Below are positions 1-10,822 of a stretch of 64,000 nt of DNA, piece by piece. The translations under genes were made by a program, and so were the position numbers. The notes under the pieces were generated by a model that was given only the letters and a program-made list of their open reading frames with translations, did not search any database and had not been told where the DNA came from. The stretch's first letter is position 1. The number at the start of each line of letters is the position of its first letter. The DNA is from Nemophila menziesii (Eukaryota; Streptophyta; Magnoliopsida; Boraginales; Hydrophyllaceae). The stretch is taken from NCBI GenBank assembly GCA_029959085.1, contig JARWIR010000005.1, positions 35,705,350 to 35,769,349 on the forward strand, written 5' to 3'.

Positions 1-41
1 TTTTTTCAAAAATTGTTTAAGAATTCTCCACCATTATCTAA

Positions 42-648
42 CTAGATTATTTGAATGTGAGTATTGAATTGTGTAGACACCATAGTATAATCAGCTACTT
101 GAGACTTAAGATTTAAAGGATAAACCCAAGACGATCGAGTAAAATCATCTATAAAAACAGTGTAATAGCGAAAAGAAAGAGAAGAAGATTCAACTGGGGA
201 TGGACCCAAAAATCTGTGTATTAATTCAAAAGCATTAGAAGCACGAGTGTTTGACAAAGTGAAAGTAATTTGTGAGCTTTGGAATCTGAACAAGCTTTAC
301 ATTGGATACCATGAAAATCAAGCTTAGTACTTAAGACATTAGACAAAGGACTTGAAGGTTGAGTGGATGGATTACCAAGCCTATAATGCCAGACTTGAGC
401 AGAAGATCTATTTGAAGGTTGAGAAGACACAACAGTAGAAGATAAACAAAGATTTGTTGAAGAACTTTGAAGAGTAAACACGGAAGGTAGTCCAAAATGA
501 AGTGGATATAGCCCATCCTTACAAGGGCCTTGAAATAATACACGTTTGGATTTGGAATCAATAATAGACACAGATTGAGAAGTAAAATAATAATACAATT
601 ATTATCATGAGTAAGTCTAGAAATGGAGAGAAGGTTTGATTTATACAA
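42..648 (-). pseudogene. Copia retrotransposon pol fragment
   Basis: Remnant of a Ty1/Copia polyprotein on the minus strand. Read from high to low coordinates it shows the stretch just before the GAG-pre-integrase domain (LLSISRLTHDNN), the GAG-pre-integrase itself (WHYRLGNPST, then a CKACSDSKAHK stretch resembling the integrase zinc site) and the start of the integrase core (YYTVFIDDFTRSSWVYPL). The pieces lie in different frames, so frameshifts are present. The window edge cuts the element; gag and protease are absent and LTR-like sequence follows directly on the upstream side. It is certainly Copia-derived and not functional. Confidence 0.85.
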
Positions 649-649
649 G

Positions 650-860
650 GGACATGAAGAATAGAATTGTGTAAAAGAGAAGAAGAGTGTATTTTATACA
701 TTTTTTATTGTTGTATTACAATCAAGTGTAGCTTTTATATAGAGATGAGAGAAGAGTGAAACATCTCATCATACATACAATTACATACACTACTATTTTA
801 ACTTATTCTCTAACTGTTTTGACTTCTTATGTAACAACTTTTGTAGTTGAAATTTTATGT
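650..860 (-). repeat. Probable Copia 5' LTR remnant
   Basis: On the minus strand this stretch has a TATATAAAAG box, a T-rich leader and a run of CTTCTT before the pol fragment, as Copia LTRs do. It joins pol at the pre-integrase region, which implies an internal deletion of gag and protease. The outer LTR edge cannot be set because no partner LTR lies in the window. Confidence 0.45.
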
Positions 861-1606
861 GATTGAGGTGTATGAGTCTTCATCTTATCAATATGCTTGT
901 TCCAATTTTGATTCTATTTGTCCCGGATGGAAACACAAAGGAATATTTATTTTTTGTTATATAGGAGAGCTACTTTGAATTTGAAGTTATTGAAATACCC
1001 AAAATAAAGATTATAATAGTATACTTTGGAAAAAAAAAATCATGTACTCATGAATAGTCTTTCTTTCAACTTTAAATTACTAGTATGTGAAAATGACGGA
1101 AACAACAATGCAAGAAATGCAAGAAACACCTTAGTAAACGAAAAGTCTTACTACAACCTAAAAATTACAATCATATTTAGCTATGATTAAGAGAATCAAA
1201 CAAGGTCGAAGAGTACGAGTTCAAGTTTTCTTCATTTTAAAACTGAGGCTAGTCTACTCAACACCCAAATCTAAATGAGGGTACTTCGTTACTTTTTGAT
1301 TCTTTAACAAATTCCTAGTTCTGTATTTGCAACGAGCAAGATCCACATGGATCAAATCCCTCCTATAAGATCTTTCCCCATTCAACTGCTTCGTGACTTG
1401 GGAAATTTTATCCTCTAGAAAAGTACACTCGAATTGAATGTCTCATAAAGCATTACGAGTGTACGGCCGTTTGTTCATTAATTGTTTATGGGGTTGATTT
1501 TCACAAACAAATGTTCGAAATGACATGACTAGAGACAAGATATCATGAAGTGCCTCGTCAAATAGAACGTAGAAGCCGATTTCTAAACACCACTATCCCT
1601 CATGAC
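861..1606. other. No recognisable feature
   Basis: AT-rich sequence without a convincing open reading frame, repeat or structural RNA. Confidence 0.5.
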
Positions 1607-1900
1607 AAGATTGAATACATCCAAACCACAGGGACTAGCTCAGTGGCCAGGACCCTGTCTCTCAACTAGGAGGTACAGGGTTCGAATCCCCTCAGCCGTG
1701 TTATCTCTTGAGCCCTTAAAGGGGGTAAGCAAGGGGTGCATGGTTCGAGTCTCCTCCCTGAACATGGGTAACCTAGTTTTGATTAAGTGGGAGTATGCAT
1801 GAGAAGGCGTGTATATTTCCTATGTGATTAGTCGTGGTGCGCGTAAGCTGGCCCGGACACCCTTACATCGGAAAAAAAAAAAAAAGATTGAATACATCCA
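1607..1900 (+). mobile_element. tRNA-derived SINE with 17-bp target duplication
   Basis: The head carries RNA polymerase III boxes spaced as in a tRNA: an A box TAGCTCAGTGG near 1636 and a B box GGTTCGAATCC near 1679. A second B-box-like GGTTCGAGTCT lies near 1742. The 3' part contains AAGCTGGCCCGGACACC, which I recognise from several plant SINEs, and ends in a 13-base A run. The body (about 1624-1883) is flanked by AAGATTGAATACATCCA at 1607-1623 and 1884-1900, a perfect duplication, so the copy is fairly young. The tRNA-like part is a SINE promoter and not a working tRNA gene, since the 3' half does not fold back on the 5' half. Confidence 0.85.
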
Positions 1901-2840
1901 TTAGGAGAAGAGAGAATATTTTTCTCTTAGAAAGAAAGAATCACGAGCATGAGGTCGGTGTGAACTAAACATACTCCTAGGGTGATTTCTTATGAGTATT
2001 CCCGCCGATTTGTTGAGTATTTATAGAAAATATTATCATTAAATTACCTCAAAGCGTATAAAATAATGAGAGATTGTTTCAAGAAAATAAGGAAGGCATT
2101 TGTCCCATAAATATGTGGGATCGAATCAAGAGTTTTATTATGATAATACAATAATTACCCTTGAACTAGGAGCATGTATTGAACATATAGATAAAAGGTA
2201 TGGTTACATAAAATCGTAAACACATGAATGTTACAAAAGTCTTGTAATAAGGGAAATCAACGGAATAGATAAAAATCCGAAAATTCAGAACACTATATGA
2301 AAAACATTAAACAAAAGTTTGAAAAATGACTTCCAAACCAAAGTATAATTTGCATTACAAGTAAAAGATAAACCTCAAAGACTACAAGGTCATTCACCAT
2401 TAGTTAGATTGATGGGAGAAATTAAAAAACTCGAAGGTAAAGTGGGATTCTTAGGAGCATTAAATGAAGCTAGAGGTACCGTCGAACTAAAGTTGTGTTG
2501 TTTGGACGAGTAGTCAGGAGGCCGAGGTCTAGAATGAAGTAAGGAGCGAGGGTATAACAACCGCTGCTGAAATTACTGCAGTAGATGAACACGCCTTCTA
2601 CAATGTTCCTGGTGAATCAGTTTTATTGCAGACGTGTAATATGAGTGAGCAACATGTGCAGCAGGTCTTCACTCGCACCAGCAGAATTCCGTTCAGCAGA
2701 TCAGAAGAACAGGAAACTGCGAACTACTCAAGGCAGAATCTCGAGTAGCTGTGTCACTCTGTGACGGAGATTCCACAGCTGCAGCTGGTGAATTTAAACA
2801 TCCCGGCCAGTGAGGTACAGAATCATGTGTTATTGGAAGG
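1901..2840. other. Unassigned sequence, possibly decayed retroelement
   Basis: No intact reading frame. The part from about 2400 is richer in G+C and resembles decayed coding DNA. It leads into the LINE relic split by the LTR element at 2888. Confidence 0.35.
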
Positions 2841-2887
2841 TTTTAAATGGTGGAACAAATGTCTACCGGAGAATGGGCTATACGCTG
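2841..2887 (+). pseudogene. LINE ORF2 relic, left half
   Basis: Translation gives WKVLNGGTNVYRRMGYTL, resembling the zinc-binding region that follows reverse transcriptase in plant L1 elements. It continues after the LTR element at 6191. The call rests on short similarity seen by eye. Confidence 0.35.
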
Positions 2888-3586
2888 TGTAGGAAAAATA
2901 ACAATCTCACTGGTTTTAAAAGTAGAGAAATAGAATTCCAAAAGTAAAACAAAAGATAATATTCAAATAAAGTAATACTACACTATTACAATAAACTGAA
3001 AATAACAAAACTTACATGGAAAATACGAAAAAAGAACGAATAAATGGAATGTAAAATGGTGTTAAAAAGATATTCCGGTCGTGCCGATTATCTCTAACAA
3101 AAATTCTACTCTATAGAAATATTATACTAGAATATTTGAGAGAGAAATATAATAGTTTTTCTAATTCTTAGTTTCGTTCTACATTTTATTCTTTATTCTC
3201 TCTAGAATATTTTTTCCCTTTCTATTCTCTCTAGATTTTTCCATTCTCTCAAGAATAATCTTTTTTCTTCTCCTCTTGAAATGAAAGTGACAAAGTCACT
3301 ATTTATAGAAGAAAAAGCAAGACAAGAAAACCGTCACATTAATGCTCATATTAAAGTCGTCCGTTTTTTTCTTTATCAAGTTTTTGTAACTCCCATAACG
3401 ACTAATATATAAAGAACCATTAATCCTTAATGAAGAATAAGGAATTATTTGAAATTAAATAATTCTAATGGTTTTTTTTCCCAAATAATAAAGTGGGACT
3501 ATTATACACAAATGGTATTTTCCACTTCTTCCAAAAACATGAAAGAATTAATAAAATAAATTTTCTTTATCTAAAAAATTCCAACA
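2888..3586 (-). repeat. 3' LTR of the 2888-6190 element
   Basis: Matches 5491-6190 almost base for base; visible differences are a few substitutions and one indel. TG...CA ends are intact on the minus strand. Confidence 0.93.
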
Positions 3587-5162
3587 ACCCCCCACTCATG
3601 TTCTTTGGGAAAGAAGGTGAACAGGTTTCCATAAATATCAGCATTTGGGTGAATTGTACTTAAGTGGCAATATCTTTCGATTTGAATTGACACGTAGTGA
3701 AGTGAGTCAACCACCAAAAACATATCAAGTGAACGTACTCTTGAACTTGATAGTTTTCGTCGAGACCCTCACAGCACATACTCTACCCGGCTGATAGTTA
3801 CAGATTCCTCAAACATCACCCTTTCCATGCACATAGGTGATCTCCAAGAGCGTCTAGCCTCATTAGCCGACCCTCTCGGATTTCGAGATCATTAAGAGCA
3901 ATAAAGCTCAGCCTCATTATGTGTCTCTCTAATTCATCAAATCCTTTCTCTTTAGGACCACCCTTACGGGCTATGAATTTGTGGTGATTCTAACAACTCA
4001 TCCCTTGGAAACATCAAGGTCGTCTCCTTGTATCATATTATGAGCAATATACAACAACCTCAACGATGAATTCATCAAATCCGTCTCAAAAGGACCACCA
4101 CGCAGGGCTATGAATTCATTAAGTATGAGGAATATATAACAACCTAAACGGTGAATTCATCAAGTCCGTCTCAATAGGACCACCACACATGGCTATGAAT
4201 TCATTAAGTTTTAATTTGCTCATGTATGCACAATTTACCTTATATGGATAGGAAGTTAGTGAATCATATAGATCAATAGTACATCTCTCGTACTTTATTA
4301 AATAAAAAATAATAACCCAATGGTCACCACTTGAGTCTCTTTACAATATGGACAATACCGAGTTGGGTTTTATTCATTAAGAGCATCATAATCATTATAA
4401 TTATTTTATATCCATTAAGGGGTACACACCCCCCACAATTCTCTGATTTATGAATACTAGTATTATAAAGATTTTCTTTTTTTACTAGATATTATATCAA
4501 TGGAGGCAAACCTTTCCAACAAAGTGAGACTAACTAAGGTAAATTCTATAATTGACTCTAACGAATTTTTCCCTTAGGATCATCTTTCCCTACATATTTT
4601 ATTCACAAATAGAAGAATAAAAGAAGTAAGTCCCATGAATGAAAGTACCAAAAGTGGATCATGTCGTACACATATTGATAAAAGTGTAGCACAAACCGAT
4701 CCATCTTTTATTAGGATTCTAGTTCATTAACACGGTGCCCGTTTAAAAAAAAACACAAAACAATTTCCTTAGTTTTCATACTTTATCCCCTTAATCTAAA
4801 ACCACCAACCCTTCATGTTGCACCATATAGATCTCTTCACATAGATCTTAATTCACACATATATTTAATATCCAATTGATATATATTCATGTTTGTGAAT
4901 GAAATTTAGGGCAACAAGAGTTAAAAAGTGGTAATATAAGGGGCCAAAGTAATCCTTAAGCTCATAAAAACGTGCAAACATAAGGACTTATCCATGAGTC
5001 GACTCACTTTTCGACTTGTATGAGACTAATAGATCTTGTTGGGTCATTTCCCGGTAACGTACTTATTCTCATCAGAATCGTCACCCTCATGCCTTTTCTG
5101 AACCGTTTCACTGACAGTCTTTCTTGACTTCTCAACGGTACACAAATAAAAGGTGGGGTTCG
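3587..5162. other. Non-coding interior of the LTR element
   Basis: No reading frame of note. About 4050-4210 holds an imperfect tandem repeat with a shared core of GAATTCATCAA, GTCTCAA, GGACCACCA and GGCTATGAATTCATTAAG. Confidence 0.6.
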
Positions 5163-5408
5163 TCACATTATCCAAGATCCATCCTCTAACCACTGAATTA
5201 GCTTTCTTGAACCAACTTTTAAAGCCAAAAACCTAGCATGTAGTTCTTTGGTATATTCCCCATTGGCCTCAATGGCAGGGAGTACCTTGAGAACGGCAAG
5301 GTCTAGTTCATGTTGTTCAAGACATATCAGTGGATTTTGTACCCAACGTTTGTAGTTTGAACCATTGAAAGGCTCAAACATAGTCACGTCGGGAAAAGAC
5401 CTTTGCAT
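5163..5408 (-). pseudogene. Copia gag N-terminal remnant
   Basis: An 81-residue frame with FEPFNGSNYKRW near its start and FLALKVGSRKLIQWL at its end. Copia gag proteins typically open with a [F/L]xGxNYxxW motif, which is clear here. It lies where gag should be, about 80 bp inside the 5' LTR (5491-6190). It ends after a fraction of normal gag length, so it is a fragment. Confidence 0.7.
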
Positions 5409-5490
5409 TCAATTATGAAGCAACTGCCAAGATAGGAAAAACCATTTCTAAAAAAACAACCAGTGATATTACAAGAATATCTTTTTAAAT

Positions 5491-6190
5491 TGTAGGAAAA
5501 ATAACAATCTCACTAGTTTTAAAAGTAGAGAAATGGAATTCCAAAAGTAAAACAAAAGATAATATTCAATTAAAGTAATACTACACTATTACAATAAATT
5601 GAAAATAAAAAAACTTACATGGAAAATACGAGAAAAGAACTAATACATGGAATGTAAAATGGTGTTAAAAAGATATTCCGGTCGTGCCGGTTATCTCTAA
5701 CAAAAATTCTACTCTATAGAAATATTATACTATAATATTTGAGAGAGAAATATAATAGTCTTTCTAATTCTTAGTTTCGTTCTACATTTTATTCTTTATT
5801 CTCTCTAGAATAATTTTTTCCCTTTCTATTCTCTCTAGATTTTTCCATTCTCTCAAGAATAATCTATTTTCTTCTCCTCTTGAAATGAAAGTGACAAAGT
5901 CACTATTTATAGAAGAAAAAGCAAGACAAGAAAACCGTCACATTAATGCTCATATTAAAGTCGTCCATTTTTTTCTTTATCAAGTTTTTGTAACTCCCAT
6001 AACAACTAATATATAAAGAACCATTAATCCTTAATGAAGAATAAGGAATTATTTGAAATTAAATAATTCTAATGGTTTTTTTCCCCAAATAATAAAGTGG
6101 GACTATTATACACAAATGGTATTTTCCACTTTTTCCAAAAACATGAAAGAATTAATAAAATAAATTGTCTTTATTTAAAAAATTCCAACA
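5491..6190 (-). repeat. 5' LTR of the 2888-6190 element
   Basis: Partner of 2888-3586, with TGTTGG...CTACA ends on the minus strand. Confidence 0.93.
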
Positions 6191-6460
6191 CGCTAGACTA
6201 AGTTGAGAGGTCTTTTTTGGAGCTTTATTAGAGGTGATATGGAAGGAAAGGATCGAGGTAATTTTTAATAATGGTACATTTTCTAGTGCGGAGGTGATTA
6301 TCCAAAAAGCTAAATATTTAGCTTCGGAGTATCTAAAGCCTGGCGCTCATACCGGGTAATTCAACAAGGATTAGTAATCGAGTGGAATACTTAGGGTGGG
6401 TTAAGCCGAGCGGCGGCGTCAAGCTAAATAGTACTCCATCTACATAAATCTACCAGATGA
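6191..6460 (+). pseudogene. LINE ORF2 relic, right half
   Basis: Translation gives LLEVIWKERIEVIFNN followed by a VIIQKAKYLASE helix and then GWVKPSGGVKLN. This order matches the linker and the start of the RNase H domain at the end of plant L1 ORF2, where W-x-K-P-x2-G-x-K-[LI]-N is typical. Stops and frameshifts are present. It joins the relic at 2841-2887 once the LTR element and its duplication are removed. Confidence 0.5.
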
Positions 6461-6750
6461 GATTTGGAGCGTACTCATGAAAGACAAAGAATTATTGTTC
6501 TTTTTCCTTTGACGAAAAGACACAAAAGGGTGTTGCCACTATGAATTGGAGTAATGAGAAGGTTGAAGACTGAAGTTGATTTTTATCCTCAATGATGGTC
6601 AAGGTATTATATACATTATTACGATCACCAAGTGGAAAAAATGAGGAATCACTGAGGGGTAAACTTGAACTGCTCCTGTCATGCTTCAATTTCCTTCTCG
6701 ATTCAGGGAGTGGTGCTTATTTCTTGTTCTTCTAGAACATCTTTTCCAAC
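6461..6750. other. Unassigned; may hold the lost left end of the CACTA element
   Basis: No gene seen. No terminus matching the right-hand end of the CACTA element at 10502 was found. Confidence 0.4.
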
Positions 6751-6984
6751 ATGGCAACATGCCAACATTCATACGACAAACTCGCGACGACAATTGCACG
6801 TCGTTGGGTGAGGTGCCTTATCTATTGCAAGGATACCATGTCCTCGCTAAAGACCATGTCATTTGCGACGGGAAAGTCGTCGCAAAAAACTTGGTCAACT
6901 GCAAGAACAATGTTCTCGCCTTTACTTTTCATATCTTTAGCAAAGATATTGGCTATTAGCGATGAAAACGTCTTCGTTAAAGAT

Positions 6985-7165
6985 ATTTTTCTTTTTGATT
7001 TTTCTTTTTTGTTTTTTGTTTTTTTCTAATTAGTTTTATATTGTTGTTTTTCCTTTTTTTCTAATTAGTTTTATATTGTTTTTTTTTCTTTTTTTCTAAT
7101 TAGTTTTTTTTTCTTTTTTTTAATTAGTTTTTTTTTCTTTTTTTTAATTAGTTTTTTTATTAGTT
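6985..7165. repeat. T-rich tandem repeat
   Basis: Repeats of TTTTTTCTAATTAGTTTTATATTG and shorter derivatives, several units with decreasing length. Confidence 0.7.
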
Positions 7166-7328
7166 TTATATAAGAAACGAGAACAAATCATAAAACCGAA
7201 AATTGAAATATATAATAAATGCGGATAGATAATTACAAAGTCAACTTTCAAACATCCTAAAAAGTTAACAGTCAAAAGTAAAATAGTCAAATATCATAAA
7301 AAGGCAACCAAAAGTCAAACAATATAAA

Positions 7329-7703
7329 CTAGGAATTTGATAAATTTTCTTCATCATCTTCTTCAGTAGAAATATAACCTCGTCCATAAGCTGGAGTGAC
7401 GGGTCGAACGGTTAGTACGAGGATCAGAAAGAGTGGCTCGGGTTCGGGAGGTACCAACAAGAGCACCAGAAGGAGCATAGGATGGAGGGAAACTGTCTCA
7501 AATCCACGTTCTTCTCTACATCTATTAAGCAACGAGATGGCCCGACTCATCCGTGGGTCTACCGCCTCCTTCGTTTTTTGGGTACTAGCTGTGGAGGTCG
7601 AGGATCGAGACAGGTCATCTAGCATAGGGTCCTTGCCTATGTAGACAAGGAACTCGTTTAGTGCGGTTATCACCCACTTGTAGTCCCTCAGGTTCTGCAG
7701 CAA
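7329..7703 (-). pseudogene. CACTA second-exon remnant, function unknown
   Basis: A 124-residue frame downstream of the Tnp2 remnant. It has a charged helical part (DPRMSRAISLLNRCREERG) preceded by a Ser/Thr-rich stretch. It may be the 3' end of the transposase gene or the second CACTA protein; I do not recognise a domain. Translation after about residue 75 looks out of frame. Confidence 0.35.
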
Positions 7704-8994
7704 TGGAGATGGCCCGACTTAAAACCCGCCCCGCTTGGGTTCTGCAGCAATTTCCTATTAGATTTATTAGCTGGGTAATCATTTGTCGTGAACAACAAAC
7801 TAACCTTCATTACGAATTCCTCCTTCTTATGTGCATCCCATGTAACTATCCCCGTACCCCACAACGTTTCCAACTCATCTATAGTCGGATAGAGGAATAC
7901 ATCCATATCCTTTCCAGGTGAACGAGGACCCGATATCAACAGAATAAGCATAAACATGGATTCTTTCATGCATAACCAAGGCGGCAAGTTGTAGATCGTC
8001 AATATAACCGGCCACATGCTGTATGAGTTGTTTTGCATTGAGAAAGGACAAAACCCATCGATCCCCAAACCAAGGTGTATATTACGTGGTTCACTAGCAA
8101 ACTCGGGATTCCTCTTGTCAGATGTTTTCCAACTATGACCATCAACGTGATGACGCAACACGTCTTCGTAGGTAGTCTTTCCGGTATGGTGCCAACTCAT
8201 ACCTTTCGCGGTGTGCCTCGAGGCATACATTCTCTGTAACCTAGGCGCAGTCGGAAAATAACGCAACTTCTTATGCGACACTCTCTTCCCCTTCCTTGGA
8301 TCCCACCTTGATTCTCCACAAACTGGAGATTTCTCAAGATTCTCATTCTCTTTATAATACAATACACAGTCATTCAAACACACGTCGATCGTGGTGTATC
8401 CCATGCCCAAACTTTTTAACTTTCTATTGCCATCCGCATAAGAATCGGGTAAGTTATGAGGTTCAGGCAAAACACGACCCAACAACTGAAGAAGTTTGGT
8501 AAAAGAGGTGTTCGTCCACTTGTTCTTCACTTTCACATGCATTAGCTTTGCTATGAAATCCAAAGAACTCATCTTAGTACAACTGGGGTACAAATCTGTC
8601 TCTATTTCCTTGAACAACGCGTCGAAAGACCCACGACCACTTCCAACAACACTCTCGTCACGCATCTCGGTGTTACCGGAGTTCCCACAAGTTTCAGACG
8701 TGGGTCCCAAATCTACATTACCCATTACATTATCTTTGTTTGGTTCATCCACGGTATTACTACTTCTTCCCCCTGTTTCGTCTGAACCTCATATGATGAC
8801 CAAATACCCCACTGAAATAGATGCCCTTGAACAACGTCAATTGTAAACTTTCAATTATTAAACAATGATTACTGGGGACAAAATATTTTACCGGCGTGAT
8901 CCCATTTGTTGCTCGCAAACTCAAGAGATTGTAATATACTCGTGATGTATTCCCTCATAACCTTATTCTTTGATTTAACCCAACTCTTGTCCAT
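7688..8994 (-). pseudogene. Tnp2-type CACTA transposase, truncated
   Basis: A start codon at 8994 opens MDKSWVKSKNKVMREYITS, the transposase-associated domain that begins Tnp2 proteins; this exon closes near 8884. A second block from about 8780 to 7700 contains the Tnp2 core: a zinc-like CLNDC...CPVCGESRW, LRYFPTAPRLQRMYASRHTA, LGLGIDGFCPF and YNLPPWLCMKESMFML, then GPRSPGKDMDVFL. The two acidic residues in GLGIDGF and PGKDMDV fit catalytic positions of CACTA transposases. The frame then runs into unrelated residues after NDYPANKSN, so the rest of the catalytic domain is deleted. Stops between the blocks may reflect an intron or decay. Confidence 0.85.
7690..7755. repeat. Short direct repeat at the transposase deletion point
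   Basis: GGTTCTGCAGCAAT occurs at about 7690 and again at about 7738, and GATGGCCCGACT occurs at about 7708 and 7535. Short repeats like these are common at deletion junctions filled during double-strand break repair. Confidence 0.55.
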
Positions 8995-9084
8995 ACTCTA
9001 AAGTAAAATTAAAACACTAATTATTATTTGAAATTGTTTAATTTAAATACTACTTTGCTCATACGATTATAAGAAATTACTTCA
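8995..9084. other. AT-rich 5' flank of the transposase remnant
   Basis: No gene seen. Confidence 0.5.
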
Positions 9085-9795
9085 TTCCCCCTATTTTATG
9101 AAAAAGTTGCTAAAACCCCTAAAGTTTATTAAAATGTCACTTTTACCCCTAAATTTTATTAAATGTCAATAAGGCACCTAAAATTTATTAAAATTTCACT
9201 TTTACCCCTATATTTTATTAAAAAAATACTCTAAGGCACCTAAAGTTAATAAAGTTTCACTTTTACCCCTACCTTATATAAAAATGCCTCAAGGCCTCTA
9301 ATTTTTCAAAAACATTATACTAAGGCAACTAAAGTTTATTAAAATGTCACTTATACCCCCAAAGTTTATTAAATGTCAATAAGGCACCTAAAGTTTATTA
9401 AAATTCCACTTTTACCCCTATATTTTATGAAAACGTCATTAAGACACCTAAAGTGTAATAAAATTTCACTTTTACCCGTACACTATATAAAAATCCCTCT
9501 AAGGCCTCTAAAGTTTATAAAATTATAATAAGGCACCTAAAGTTTATTAAAATGTCACTTTTACTCCTAAAGTTTAAATAATACTATAATGCAACTAAAG
9601 TTTAAATGATACTATGATGCACCTAAAGTTTATTAAAATTTCACTTTAACCCCTAAATTTTATGAAAAATACACTAAGGCACCTTAAGGTTAATACAATT
9701 TTACTTTTACCCCTAAAGTTTTTAAAAATTATAAAAAGACCACTAAATTTTATAAAATTGTCATTATAGTCCCTGTAATCAGAATCAGTTATAAA
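9085..9795. repeat. Degenerate tandem array of ACCCCTAAAGTTTATTAAAA units
   Basis: About 0.7 kb made of roughly ten to twelve units of 55-70 bp. Each contains versions of AAGGCACCTAAAGTTTATTA and TTTCACTTTTACCCCTAA. Units differ by substitutions and small indels, so the array is old. It lies upstream of the transposase remnant within the CACTA element. Confidence 0.85.
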
Positions 9796-10240
9796 GATGC
9801 CCCTAAAAATATCTAAAAAGTTCACAAAGATCCATACATTAATTTTCCATTAATAAAACATCATCTAAAATTATTATAACTCCATAACCAAATTAAACTT
9901 ATAACACAAAATTCAAAAATAATTATTATATAACAAAAAATGAAAAATATATCATATATAAAATACTCAACACTACTAATTGCACTTACATAATACAATA
10001 TATAACAACAATTACACAATTTAAACAAAAAAAAATTAGAAAATACCTATTTTATGGACAAAGTGATGAAAAAATTGCTTTAAAATGGGACCAAAAAGAG
10101 CTAGATGAATCGGAGAAGTTTCGTTATTAATGGATCCGGATTTTTTTTGTGGATTAGGGAAAAAAATTGGGAGAATTTTGGGGTTTTTTTGAGTTTTTTG
10201 GGGTTTTTTCTCGTATTAATGGCCAACTGCCGAGTGGCTG
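9796..10240. other. AT-rich CACTA interior
   Basis: No gene or clear repeat seen; 10105-10230 is T/G-rich. Confidence 0.5.
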
Positions 10241-10249
10241 CATTTAATA

Positions 10250-10502
10250 CGGCGAAATCTTTAGCAAGGACATCAAGTCCTCGTAAAAGACACACAAAGT
10301 CATCGCAAAAGATAACCTCTAGCAAGGACTAACATGTCGTCGCTAGAGATAGAGATCTTTAGCGAGGACACGTACGACTAGTTTCTTTTTTTATTGTTTC
10401 CGCTCGCGTAAAATAGGCGCAACTTATAGGCGACGACATAGTCCTCGCAAAAGGCTGTCCTCGCTAAAGATTTTGTCACTAGTTCTCCTCCGTGTAGTAG
10501 TG
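10250..10502. repeat. Right terminal region of the CACTA element
   Basis: At least six short motifs of the type TTAGC(G/A)AGGAC or its complement, in alternating direction, followed by the terminal ...TAGTG. Such subterminal motifs are the binding sites of the element-encoded protein in studied CACTA elements. Confidence 0.7.
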
Positions 10503-10546
10503 ATTAGTATATTTTCATATTATATTTGTTTTCTGTTAGTATAGTA

Positions 10547-10820
10547 CTCCCTTCATCCATCAATTTTTATCATAATTTCTAAGAATAGATGTCCATAAAA
10601 GTTGTTCACTTAAGATACCAATTTTTTTTTTTACATTTTCTACCAATTTTATCCTTATTTAATTTTCAAAAGTTTACCATCATCATGAGCAATGACTTAT
10701 TATCATTAAGAATTTATTTACTTAGTTGATTGAGGGTGGTTTAGTAAAAATAGAAGAGATTAATTGTTTTTCTTAATCTTTGTGAAAAAAAGTATGACAA
10801 TCATTGATGGACGGAGGGAG
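10547..10820. mobile_element. Stowaway-like (Tc1/mariner) MITE
   Basis: A 274-bp element with terminal inverted repeats CTCCCTTCATCCATCAAT at the left and, read inward from the right, CTCCCTCCGTCCATCAAT. It is flanked by TA on both sides (10545-10546 and 10821-10822). CTCCCTCCGTCC ends with a TA duplication are characteristic of Stowaway-type MITEs. No coding capacity. Confidence 0.93.
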
Positions 10821-10822
10821 TA

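Larger units (their letters stand above)
2888..6190 (-). mobile_element. Non-autonomous Copia-type LTR retrotransposon, complete
   Basis: Two nearly identical LTRs (699 and 700 bp) bound 1.9 kb of internal DNA. On the minus strand each LTR starts TGTTGGAATTT and ends CCTACA. The purine tract GAGTGGGGGG just upstream of the left LTR fixes the orientation as minus. Flanks CGCTG (2883-2887) and CGCTA (6191-6195) are a 5-bp target duplication with one change. Only a gag remnant remains; protease, integrase and RT are missing, so it would need enzymes supplied in trans. No canonical initiator-Met primer site is visible at the 5' LTR edge. Confidence 0.9.
6751..10502 (-). mobile_element. Deleted CACTA (En/Spm) transposon
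   Basis: Both outer parts carry short GCGACGAC, GTCGTCGC and TCCTCGCTAAAGA motifs in both directions, as in CACTA subterminal regions (6780-6990 and 10250-10480). The right end is ...GTAGTAGTG at 10502, i.e. CACTAC on the other strand. Between them is a Tnp2-type transposase remnant on the minus strand. The left terminus is not recognisable, so the left limit is approximate and no 3-bp duplication could be verified. Confidence 0.7.

Noticed and set aside
1631..1700. A functional tRNA gene
   Set aside because: A and B boxes are present, but the acceptor stem does not pair and the unit continues into a SINE body with poly(A) and target duplication.
6537..6560. Left terminus of the CACTA element at CACTATGAATTGG
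   Set aside because: Beyond the first five bases it does not match the right terminus, and the 3-bp flanks differ.
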